Assembly (NCBI GenBank): GCA_014804785.1
Contig: JAAUZD010000054.1
Location: 1 to 64,000 of the forward strand
Reading direction: 5' to 3'
DNA: 64,000 bases
Source of the DNA: Lachnospiraceae bacterium
GTDB lineage: Bacteria > Bacillota > Clostridia > Lachnospirales > Lachnospiraceae
The notes under the pieces are model-generated. The model made no database searches. It was not told the DNA's origin and saw only the letters and a list, made by a program, of their open reading frames with translations. The stretch's first letter is position 1; every line of letters begins with the position of its first letter. Made by a program: the position numbers and the translations under genes. Below, piece after piece: positions 44,202 to 51,281 of the stretch.

Positions 44202-44645
44202 TTAAACAACCGTTCCATCACATCCAACATTAATCTGCTCAAGATAAGCTGTCAATTCCGCTATCCTCATTCGTCTTTGTTTGTCCACATATCTTGCAGA
44301 AATAAGGAAACAGCAAATCGTTACCAAAAACACGGCGAATGAAAGGGTTAAAAAGTTCCATTCCAACTCTTTGCTAAATTCATCACTCCTATATCCATAC
44401 TGTGTCAGAAATGTACTCCCTTTGATTTCCTGTTCCGTGAGGGTATAGTATTCCTTCACAGAAGAAAGTACCTGTTCTTCCGCTTCCGGACTGTTTTCAA
44501 TGATTATTTCACACAATTTCGAAATATGTTCAAAGGCAGATTGCCTGCATTCATGCAGCCAGAAAACCGATAATGCCAACATGCCGGTAAAACAGACGAG
44601 TACAGGCAACAGAATTATAAAGCGCTGCTTTCCCCTTCCCATCAT
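44202..44645 (-). CDS. Histidine kinase, sensor half (truncated by TAA)
   Basis: About 147 residues from the ATG at 44645, which overlaps the regulator stop and follows GGAGG by eight bases. It has two membrane helices (FIILLPVLVCFTGMLALSVFW and FLTLSFAVFLVTICCFLI) around an extracellular segment of about 80 acidic residues, then RMRIAELTAYLEQINVGCDGTVV and TAA. The frame continues without shift into the kinase half. The gene is best read as one kinase (43458-44645) with a premature stop. Confidence 0.8.
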   Translation of the reverse strand: MMGRGKQRFIILLPVLVCFTGMLALSVFWLHECRQSAFEHISKLCEIIIENSPEAEEQVLSSVKEYYTLTEQEIKGSTFLTQYGYRSDEFSKELEWNFLTLSFAVFLVTICCFLISARYVDKQRRMRIAELTAYLEQINVGCDGTVV

Positions 44646-45313
44646 AAACTGTCCTCCATACGATAACCAAAACTGCGAATCGTTTTCAAACAAACCGGAT
44701 TGTGCAATTTTTCCCTTAAACGCTTCATGGTAACAGTCAGGGTGTTATCATTTACATAATTACCATTGCTGTCCCACACCTGTTCCAGCAATTGCTTTCT
44801 GGTTACTGTCTTCCCCTTATTCTCCATCAATAGCAAAAGCAACTGATACTCCGGCTGGCTTAACACAATTTCCTGCCGGTCGTAAAAAACAGCCATTTTT
44901 TCTTTATCCAGCAGCAGATGATCGCAAAACAGACGTGTTTCGTTTGCCTCCCCCACTCTGCGCAGCAAAGCAAGAATGCGGGAATGCAGCACATTCAATT
45001 CAAAAGGCTTCACAACATAATCATCGGCTCCGCTCTGAAAGCCCGACACGATATCATGAGAATCTCCCCGCGCGGTCAAAAAAATGACGGGCAAGTTGTT
45101 CCACCTAAGCCGAATCCACCCACACAGCTCATTTCCTTGTCCATCCGGCATATTCCAGTCTATTAAGATAATTGTGGGAATGCAGTTTCTTAAAGCCCCT
45201 CTTGCATCAGCAATCGTCCGGAAAATCGTCACCCTGCACTCCTGCTGTTCAAGATACTCTTTTACTGCCTGTGCAATATTTTCATCATCCTCAACATAAT
45301 AAACGTCGACCAA
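44642..45313 (-). CDS. OmpR-family response regulator
   Basis: About 223 residues. The start is set at a TTG (45313) seven bases after AGGAGG; the GTG nine bases earlier overlaps the ribosome site. Receiver motifs are VEDDENI, IILIDWNMPDGQG with the acceptor Asp, and VKPFELNVLHSRI. The C-terminus is a winged helix. It heads the operon regulator-kinase(split)-ATPase-FtsX permease, an arrangement typical of peptide-antibiotic sensing and resistance. Confidence 0.9.
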   Translation of the reverse strand: MVDVYYVEDDENIAQAVKEYLEQQECRVTIFRTIADARGALRNCIPTIILIDWNMPDGQGNELCGWIRLRWNNLPVIFLTARGDSHDIVSGFQSGADDYVVKPFELNVLHSRILALLRRVGEANETRLFCDHLLLDKEKMAVFYDRQEIVLSQPEYQLLLLLMENKGKTVTRKQLLEQVWDSNGNYVNDNTLTVTMKRLREKLHNPVCLKTIRSFGYRMEDSL

Positions 45314-45523
45314 CTTTGTCACCTCCTTTTCGGGCGGCTAACTTGTTTCTTTTATGTATCCATTCTACTTCGAGAGAAGGAACTTCACAAGACACAAAAG
45401 CAAGATAAGATGTTAAACCATGAAGTATTTACATATTCGCATAGTAGAATTACTTGAAGAAAAGAAAATACGAGAAAAGTAACGACACTTTAAAGCCTTG
45501 TACATTTTAGAGAAAAATAGTTG

Positions 45524-45552
45524 TTGAAAAAGCAACAATCAGGTGATATAAT
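45524..45552 (+). promoter_or_regulatory. Consensus sigma-A promoter of the Rpn gene
   Basis: TTGAAA (45524-45529), a 17-bp spacer and TATAAT (45547-45552). Transcription would start near 45559, leaving an untranslated leader of about 200 bases before the Rpn start at 45762. The remaining leader has no supported gene. Confidence 0.8.
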
Positions 45553-45730
45553 ATATTCAAAGCAAAAGATTTCTATAGGCGGCGCTGCCGTATCTGAAAA
45601 TTTCTTTTTCTAACATTCTCGAAATCCTGCTTTTAAATCCAACAACTAAAACATAGCGGGAAGTGTAGAGGATACCGGTACAGATACTGAGCCGTTGCAG
45701 AAGCTTGTTGCGCGAGGTATGAAAAAGGCG

Positions 45731-45763
45731 ATACATTTTCCTGCACATAGGAGGAAAATGTAT
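45731..45763 (+). promoter_or_regulatory. 12-bp hairpin occluding the Rpn ribosome site and start codon
   Basis: ATACATTTTCCT (45731-45742) pairs perfectly with AGGAAAATGTAT (45752-45763) across a nine-base loop. The Shine-Dalgarno AGGAGG (45749-45754) is half in the loop and half in the stem. The right arm includes the first two bases of the ATG. Translation should be low unless the stem is opened. Confidence 0.75.
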
Positions 45764-46649
45764 GGCGAATGATGTAACGAAAAAGCAGCAGGAGCAGATG
45801 CCTTCCTATTTTATGACGGGGCTGTCAAAACTGAACCTGAATGACCGTTTTCTGTTTGATGAAACGATGGAGGACAAGGAATCTTACCAAGCAGTAGTGA
45901 GCATCCTGCTTGAAAATGAAGTAGAACTGCTTGAAAAGCCGGAGACTGAAAAAGAACTGCGGATATCGCCGCAACTTCGGGAAGTCCGGCTGGATGTGGT
46001 GAGCATGGATGTTGAGAAGAAAATCTATTATACAGAGATGCAGAAGAAGAATACCGGCAACCTGAAAAGGAGAAGCCGATACTATCAGGCGCAGCTGGAC
46101 GTATCCCTGTTAGAGCCGGGAACCGCGGATTTTAACAAACTGAATGACAGTTGTTTCATTATGATAGCACCGTTTGATATATTTGGGAAGAATCTGTATA
46201 GATATACTTTTGAGGGAACATGCAGGGAATGTCCGGAATTAAGCCTTGGGGACGGGGCAGTCAGAATCTTTATCAACACGAAGGGAGGGAACAGGGAAGA
46301 ATTTTCCCAAGAGTTCCTGGACTTCATGGATTACATCAATACATCAACAGATGAAGTGGCGGACAGGACGGACAGCGCAAAAATAAAAATGATACATGAA
46401 AAAGTCAAGAGAATTAAGGTTTCGGAGAAAATGGGGGTAAAGTATATGCAGAAATGGGAAGAAATTGCGTATGCCAGAGAAGAAGGCAGAAGTGAAGAAA
46501 TTGTGAAATGCGTGGAATCTGCGATGGAAAACTTTCATGTAGATTTACAGAGAGCATGTGAAGGGCTTGGAACCACAATAGAAGAGTACAGCAAGGCGAA
46601 AACGAGCATGGAATTACAAGGAACCTCAAATTTTTTTGACTTCCCGTAA
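45762..46649 (+). CDS. Rpn-family recombination-promoting nuclease/putative transposase
   Basis: A 295-residue protein of the Rpn/PD-(D/E)XK transposase family. DRFLFDETMEDKESYQAVVSILLE opens the nuclease fold. The metal-site residues are the Asp in RLDVVSMD and the Glu in YYTEMQKK, where the usual ExK reads ExQ. NLKRRSRYYQAQLDVSLLEPGTADFNKLNDSCFIMI is diagnostic. Rpn proteins nick DNA and promote RecA-independent recombination. Expression seems restrained by the hairpin over its start. A second member ends at position 377. Confidence 0.9.
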   Translation: MANDVTKKQQEQMPSYFMTGLSKLNLNDRFLFDETMEDKESYQAVVSILLENEVELLEKPETEKELRISPQLREVRLDVVSMDVEKKIYYTEMQKKNTGNLKRRSRYYQAQLDVSLLEPGTADFNKLNDSCFIMIAPFDIFGKNLYRYTFEGTCRECPELSLGDGAVRIFINTKGGNREEFSQEFLDFMDYINTSTDEVADRTDSAKIKMIHEKVKRIKVSEKMGVKYMQKWEEIAYAREEGRSEEIVKCVESAMENFHVDLQRACEGLGTTIEEYSKAKTSMELQGTSNFFDFP

Positions 46650-46767
46650 TCAAAAGATAATAGTTTGATCAATATTTGAGCAGGCACGGTTTATAAGGGC
46701 ATTTCGGTAATTCGAGTTTTAAAAGACCAAATGTATTGGCAATCCATTATAAAGAAAATGCAGAAAA

Positions 46768-47178
46768 TCAACAGATAATTTTTTCATCAACAATTCTCGA
46801 GTAATTACCAATAATCTCTTTATAAAAATCAAACGGGAACTTCGCCTTTGAGAACGTACCAAATCTTCCAGTAAACCCTCTTTTCCATATATAGAAATAT
46901 TCGTGTTTTGATACTCCATATTGCACTTCCCAACTTTCACCAGAAAAACTACTCTCTGATATTTCACCATTATAATTTCGAATTTTGAACATAATGCCCT
47001 GTACGAATATAACCCTTGTCAAGTAAAAATACACACTATGGTTATTAGTGTGTATTTTTACTTCATTATTCAACAAAACCCATGTTCTGCGCAAGAATTT
47101 TAGTTCCATTTTTCGTTGTTCTAAAAGCTCTGGATCTTCTCTATATCTCCCTATATAATCTACTGGTGGTTCATACAC
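46768..47178 (-). CDS. Hypothetical protein containing a palindromic segment
   Basis: A 136-residue frame with no recognised domain; aromatic-rich (SVYFYL, HEYFYIW, FPFDFYKEII). The start at 47178 has no convincing ribosome site. An 18-bp perfect inverted repeat lies inside the coding frame at 47021-47063. It may be a genuine accessory gene with low AT-rich codon use unlike its neighbours, or the remnant of one. Confidence 0.4.
   Translation of the reverse strand: MYEPPVDYIGRYREDPELLEQRKMELKFLRRTWVLLNNEVKIHTNNHSVYFYLTRVIFVQGIMFKIRNYNGEISESSFSGESWEVQYGVSKHEYFYIWKRGFTGRFGTFSKAKFPFDFYKEIIGNYSRIVDEKIIC
47021..47063. repeat. 18-bp perfect inverted repeat
   Basis: AAGTAAAAATACACACTA and TAGTGTGTATTTTTACTT with a seven-base loop. 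It lies within the frame of the hypothetical gene, about 115-160 bp from its start. The arms look like the ends of a small transposable element or a strong RNA hairpin. Confidence 0.75.
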
Positions 47179-47263
47179 TTAACAATTTACAGCCACTTTT
47201 ATTTTTGATAAAATACAAATATCAATATATGTACTTGGAAAAGAATCAGAAGGAAGATAAGAT

Positions 47264-48112
47264 ATGCGCGAGACAGTCAAAATCAACGTAACAGAACCAA
47301 CTTATACTGCCATCACCGGCATCACTTTTTCACAGGTTGATTCCTGGTTCGGGCATACCAGAAGAGACTTAAAGCTGGATATTATATATCCGGAGGATCC
47401 AGAGAAGCTTTATCCCTGTATCGTATGGATCTGCGGCGGTGCTTGGCTAACCATGGATCGATCCGCACATTTACCCTATCTTGCAGAGCTGGCCCGCAGC
47501 GGATTCGTAGTTGCAAGTGTGGAATACCGCACCAGCAATGAAGCCGTTTATCCGGCACAGATAATTGATGTCAAGTCAGCGATACGATACCTGCGGGCGC
47601 ACAGTGACCGTTACCGGATCGACCCGGAACGTTTGGGGGCTATGGGTGAATCTGCGGGAGGCTATTTGACGGCAATGGCTGCATTAGCCAATGACCCGGC
47701 TTATGACGTGGGGGATTATCTGGAATATTCCAGTAAAATACAGGCAGCATGCCCATGGTATCCGCCTACAGATGTGACAGCTTTCCCTTATTCGTCACCC
47801 TTAGAAGCTGCGGCTTCACCGGAATCACTGATGCTGGGTATGAATGTTATGCTTAATCAGGAAAAAGCCATGAATGCAAGTCCTGTGAACTATGTTTCCA
47901 AGGATGCCCCTCCGTTTATGATTCTCCACGGCATAAATGACCATACAGTACCTTTTTCACAGGGGGAAATATTGCACGACAAGCTGGAAGCTGCCGGATG
48001 TGATGTGAAGTTGATCGCCATAGAAGGGGCTGACCATGCAGACAGACAGTTTTTTCAGGAAGGAATCTGGCAGCACATTATCGGCTTTTTCCATAATAAA
48101 TTCAACGTGTAG
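47264..48112 (+). CDS. Alpha/beta hydrolase, esterase (BD-FAE-like)
   Basis: A 282-residue hydrolase of the acetyl-xylan/feruloyl esterase-like family. Oxyanion motif ICGGAWL near residue 53, nucleophile GESAGGY near 127, catalytic Asp in HGINDHTVP and His in [11 protein letters not shown]. There is no signal peptide, so it acts in the cytosol, probably on sugar or small acyl esters. GGAAG lies upstream. It converges on the Thg1 gene, with only eight bases between the two stops. Confidence 0.9.
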   Translation: MRETVKINVTEPTYTAITGITFSQVDSWFGHTRRDLKLDIIYPEDPEKLYPCIVWICGGAWLTMDRSAHLPYLAELARSGFVVASVEYRTSNEAVYPAQIIDVKSAIRYLRAHSDRYRIDPERLGAMGESAGGYLTAMAALANDPAYDVGDYLEYSSKIQAACPWYPPTDVTAFPYSSPLEAAASPESLMLGMNVMLNQEKAMNASPVNYVSKDAPPFMILHGINDHTVPFSQGEILHDKLEAAGCDVKLIAIEGADHADRQFFQEGIWQHIIGFFHNKFNV

Positions 48113-48120
48113 TTTAAACT

Positions 48121-48876
48121 CTACGATAAAAATCCGCTTATCAGCTTTGCATATTGCTCTCCAATTGGCAATTCATACTCCACCTTTATTCTATTTCTTA
48201 TAGCAGTTTCAGTTGTGTCAGATATCGGATTATATCCTTGCTTTTCATACTGCTCCTTCCAAAGACCGATTCCCCTTTTTTGCCATGATGGAAGCTGATT
48301 ATAATTAATTCCTCTGGAAAATAATAACTCGTTTTTGTAACTAACCGACTTGCCTTCCAGTTCATTAGTTGCCTGACAAACTGTTTTTCCTTCTTTTCTC
48401 AGCATCCAATAGCAGTGAGCATTCAAAGAATTTCTATGAGCATCCTCCTGTCTCCACAGAAAATAATCCTGAACTTTTTCAATATTTGGCAGCGGAATAA
48501 TCCTGCAGTCAAAAGTTGCTACACGTCCAAGTGCCAATGAAAAAGCAGCACTTGCTTCACCTGCAAGAGTTGAATTGTACTTCCTGACTTTTCTACCAAA
48601 TGTATCCTCATTTGGTGAAAACAATAAAGAAATCTCATCGCTCTCTGTGAATCCATATATAACCTTAAATCCACAATCCATAAGCGCCTTTACGGTCTCT
48701 ATCATTAAATCTCTGAATCTTTCATCAAAAGGTGCCTCGAATTTACAGAGTTCCTTCGTCAAATGAGTAAACCCTCTGCCATCAAGTCTTGCTACCATAT
48801 ATATATCCGGCAATATAATCTGATCCAAAGATTGCTCATATACACGCATTTTCTTATCTAACTCATCAAATACCAT
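48121..48876 (-). CDS. tRNA(His) guanylyltransferase-family 3'-5' polymerase (Thg1-like)
   Basis: A 251-residue Thg1-like protein. The metal-binding palm residues are the Asp of ARLDGRGFTHL (about residue 32) and Asp-Glu of FTESDEISLLF (about 80-81). SYKNELLFSRGINYNQLPSWQKRG is typical of the bacterial branch. The family adds nucleotides in the 3'-5' direction to tRNA 5' ends; bacterial members prefer repair of 5'-truncated tRNAs. Bacteria encode G-1 of tRNA-His, so repair is the likely role. I start at the ATG at 48876, which overlaps the kinase stop (TAATG); the TTG upstream is rejected. Confidence 0.93.
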   Translation of the reverse strand: MVFDELDKKMRVYEQSLDQIILPDIYMVARLDGRGFTHLTKELCKFEAPFDERFRDLMIETVKALMDCGFKVIYGFTESDEISLLFSPNEDTFGRKVRKYNSTLAGEASAAFSLALGRVATFDCRIIPLPNIEKVQDYFLWRQEDAHRNSLNAHCYWMLRKEGKTVCQATNELEGKSVSYKNELLFSRGINYNQLPSWQKRGIGLWKEQYEKQGYNPISDTTETAIRNRIKVEYELPIGEQYAKLISGFLS

Positions 48877-49343
48877 TACTCTTTTCTCCAATCTTGAATT
48901 TTAAATTTTCCATCTTCAATACTTACAAAATACATTTCCCCAAAGCCTTCATCATACGCAGGGAGCTCCAACTTATTAGAAGTACATGCTATCGCCTTGT
49001 TAGAGATTCTTTCTTTACCTCCTCTTTGCTCATTTCTAGCTATACAGTCCTGTAATTTAGATTGCATAAAGAAAGCAATGATTTTATATCCGGCCTCTTT
49101 TCCTTTAAGAATATATTTAGCACGTTCCTCTGCAGTTGGATTTGTATTATCTATAACCAAATTCTTCTTTTCGGCAATAGCTTCGTTAATCTCAATGTTT
49201 TCTTTGTTTCGTGTATGCAAAGTATCCAGATTTATTCTTTTGAATCCGCCTAAATGCGCTCTACAGAATGTACTTTTTCCACTGCCTTGAATTCCAATCA
49301 TTATAGCCATAATTGGATGTTTCATTTCTTTAATCTGCTTCAT
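48876..49343 (-). CDS. Polynucleotide-kinase-like P-loop ATPase
   Basis: A 155-residue kinase. P-loop GIQGSGKST at about residues 17-25, INLDTLHTR, VIDNTNPTAEERAKYI (kinase-family lid region) and FMQSKLQDCIARNEQRGGKERI. This is the pattern of the 5'-polynucleotide-kinase domain found in RNA-repair enzymes (T4 Pnkp-like). GGAG precedes the ATG at 49343, and its leader holds the tRNA-Tyr-like segment. It would phosphorylate 5'-OH RNA ends made by ribotoxins so that Thg1 or a ligase can act. The exact end-specificity is inferred. Confidence 0.85.
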   Translation of the reverse strand: MKQIKEMKHPIMAIMIGIQGSGKSTFCRAHLGGFKRINLDTLHTRNKENIEINEAIAEKKNLVIDNTNPTAEERAKYILKGKEAGYKIIAFFMQSKLQDCIARNEQRGGKERISNKAIACTSNKLELPAYDEGFGEMYFVSIEDGKFKIQDWRKE

Positions 49344-49349
49344 ATCTCT

Positions 49350-49450
49350 CTCCTGTAGTTTCTGATGTAACGGATTTACAGTCCGCCGCCTTCGCCGCTA
49401 GGCTTACCTGCCCATGGGGGAGTTTGAAAATATTATTCTCTTCAACTCCC
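49350..49450 (-). ncRNA. Leader RNA with tRNA-Tyr 5'-half mimic and switchable SD
   Basis: Read on the minus strand: a GGGAGTTGAA arm (49450-49441) pairs with TTCAAACTCCC (49428-49418). Then GGGCAGG-TA-A (49413-49404) leads to a D arm GCCTAGCGGCGAAGGC (49403-49388), one G, and a complete anticodon arm GCGGACTGTAAATCCGT (49386-49370) with anticodon GTA (Tyr). No T arm or 3' acceptor strand follows; 16 bases later comes the Shine-Dalgarno GGAG (49353-49350) of the kinase gene. CTCC within 49422-49416 can pair either with the upstream arm or with that Shine-Dalgarno. It appears to be a tRNA mimic acting in cis. Confidence 0.7.
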
Positions 49451-49462
49451 TTTATTCATTTT

Positions 49463-49717
49463 TCATGCGCTGATCTGCGCTTTTACATTCACATCGATTA
49501 CGATAATCTCATCCATAGGAACCTCCAGCACTGCTGCCAGCACAACCAGATTATCAATGGTAGGCATTGCAGTTCCATGCTGCCACTTGTAGATTGCCTG
49601 AGGTGTTGCAAACCCAAAGATATCCTGCAACTCTCTAACAGTCAGACCTGCAGCCTCCCTCAAGTTCATAATATTCCTTCCGGTAGCTACCATATCGATG
49701 GTAGGCATAGTAAACAT
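49463..49717 (-). CDS. XRE-family helix-turn-helix regulator
   Basis: An 84-residue protein. NIMNLREAAGLTVRELQDIFGFATPQAIYKWQHGTAMPTIDNLVVLAAVLEVPMDEIIV is a standard Cro/C1-type helix-turn-helix. It lies between rtcB and the tRNA-like leader on the same strand, so it is probably the local regulator of the RNA-repair genes. No ligand-binding domain is present. Confidence 0.9.
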   Translation of the reverse strand: MFTMPTIDMVATGRNIMNLREAAGLTVRELQDIFGFATPQAIYKWQHGTAMPTIDNLVVLAAVLEVPMDEIIVIDVNVKAQISA

Positions 49718-49767
49718 TTCTTCCTCCCTTTCCGCTTCTGCAGGCGGAGGAGAAATGCTCCTTCGCC

Positions 49768-50982
49768 TTAATCAGAAGCCTTAAAATTATAAATAGGTTT
49801 CATCACGTCGATGACATCTACGGATTCCCTGATTACATCAATAATGTCCTCAAGGCTCTTGTATGCCATAGGCGCCTCGTCCAATGTATTTTCATTAATT
49901 GAAGTGGTATATACACCCTTCATTGTCTCTCTGTATTCATCCATACTAAGATTTGCTTTCGCCTTAGTTCTGGACATGACCCTTCCTGCCCCATGCGGTG
50001 CAGAGAAGTTCCATTCAGGATTTCCCTTACCAACTGCGAGTACACTTCCATCTCTCATATTTATTGGAATCAGCACTTTCTCTCCACTATGAGCTGCTAT
50101 TGCGCCCTTTCTTAAAATCATTTCATCTGTATCAATATAATTATGAATTGTGTGGAATGCCTCGCCTCCGTTCATGCCGGTTCTCTCCAAAATAATCTCA
50201 GCCATCTTCTCTCTGCTTCGTCTTGCAAACGTCTGGCATATCTCAACATCATGAAGATAGTCCTCAAGATATTTTCCGGATAAGTAGCAAAGATCTTCCG
50301 GCATGCTCGACTCACTCTCATATACCTGCCAATGGAGCAGCTTTAACGCCTCTTGTATCTCATTCTTACGTCCCTGCTCCTTGTAAGTTCTGATGATCTC
50401 ATCACGCTTCTCAAGATAATCGCCATATCCTCTGTTAAGATTGATTGCCAGTTTCTGATAAAGCTCTGCTACCTGTTTACCAAGATTTCTTGAACCGGAA
50501 TGAATTACCAGATACTTTGTACCGTCTGCAGCTTCCTCAATTTCAATAAAATGATTACCGCCGCCTAATGTACCAAGGGATCTTTCCAATCTCTTTGTAT
50601 CTTTAAGTTCTCTATAGCATGCAAGTCCTGTCAGATCAAAACGCTCCTGCCGTCCTTCCCAGACATTCATTCCTGATGGAATAAAATGTGCAGCTTCATC
50701 AACTTTTTCAAAATCGATATCCGCCTTGCCCAGATTCACCGTATACATGCCGCATCCGATATCAACGCCCACTACATTTGGAACAGCCTTATCCGTAATC
50801 GTCATTGTGGTTCCAATCGTGCAGCCTTTACCAGAATGCACGTCAGGCATAATACGAATTTTGGAGCCCTCGGTCATCGGATAATCACACATACGTCTGA
50901 TCTGCTCTATCGCTTCATCCTCTACTACTCTTGCGTAGCAAATGGCTGTATTTACTTTTCCTTTGATTTCAATCATATCCAT
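49768..50982 (-). CDS. rtcB: RNA-splicing ligase RtcB
   Basis: A 404-residue RtcB, full length compared with about 408 in E. coli. RIMPDVHSGKGCTIGTTM, the metal-site GVDIGCGM near residue 72, GTLGGGNHFIEI, IHSGSRNLGK and the guanylylated-His motif SAPHGAGRVMSRTKAK are all present. RtcB joins 2',3'-cyclic phosphate or 3'-phosphate ends to 5'-OH ends using GTP and manganese. GAGGGAAAAAC precedes the ATG. A terminator-like hairpin lies 46-90 bases upstream. Confidence 0.96.
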   Translation of the reverse strand: MDMIEIKGKVNTAICYARVVEDEAIEQIRRMCDYPMTEGSKIRIMPDVHSGKGCTIGTTMTITDKAVPNVVGVDIGCGMYTVNLGKADIDFEKVDEAAHFIPSGMNVWEGRQERFDLTGLACYRELKDTKRLERSLGTLGGGNHFIEIEEAADGTKYLVIHSGSRNLGKQVAELYQKLAINLNRGYGDYLEKRDEIIRTYKEQGRKNEIQEALKLLHWQVYESESSMPEDLCYLSGKYLEDYLHDVEICQTFARRSREKMAEIILERTGMNGGEAFHTIHNYIDTDEMILRKGAIAAHSGEKVLIPINMRDGSVLAVGKGNPEWNFSAPHGAGRVMSRTKAKANLSMDEYRETMKGVYTTSINENTLDEAPMAYKSLEDIIDVIRESVDVIDVMKPIYNFKASD

Positions 50983-51027
50983 GTTTTTCCCTCATTTCTT
51001 TAATACATTGGACTTGTGGCAACTTAG

Positions 51028-51071
51028 CAAAAAAACCGCCTGCCAAGTGTATCCACACAAGATAAGCGGTT
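51028..51071 (-). terminator. Terminator/attenuator hairpin in the rtcB leader
   Basis: On the minus strand AACCGC (51071-51066) pairs with GCGGTT (51039-51034), followed directly by a T-run. An inner GTGT/ACAC stem stacks inside. It is 46 bases before rtcB and about 210 bases after the LysM gene stop. It could end the LysM transcript or attenuate rtcB; the distance from LysM, and a TATAAT at 51195-51190 between them, favour attenuation. Confidence 0.6.
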
Positions 51072-51281
51072 CTAAAATCTATGTATCCAGTTGTCTCTGT
51101 GAACATATTTTCCTTTCCCAGATCCATATCTTTCGGATCCGCTTTTCTTCTTTCTATATCGTACTTTATCACAAAAATATTTAGCTGTCATTATACTTGT
51201 GGTATAACACAGACATCTATAACCGAAGATTGCTTATATATCTATATAATTCCCATTACAATCCCATTGTTACTATCAAGG

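Noticed and set aside
45557-45748. 63-residue minus-strand frame in the Rpn leader
   Set aside because: Opposite to a consensus promoter leader, no ribosome site, unremarkable composition.
49370-49413. A complete tRNA-Tyr gene
   Set aside because: D and anticodon arms are present, but there is no T arm (no GGTTCRANTCC) and no 3' acceptor strand, so it is reported as a mimic instead.
50969-51172. 67-residue frame in the rtcB leader
   Set aside because: It runs through the terminator hairpin and into rtcB in another frame; no family similarity. A short regulatory peptide cannot be fully excluded.
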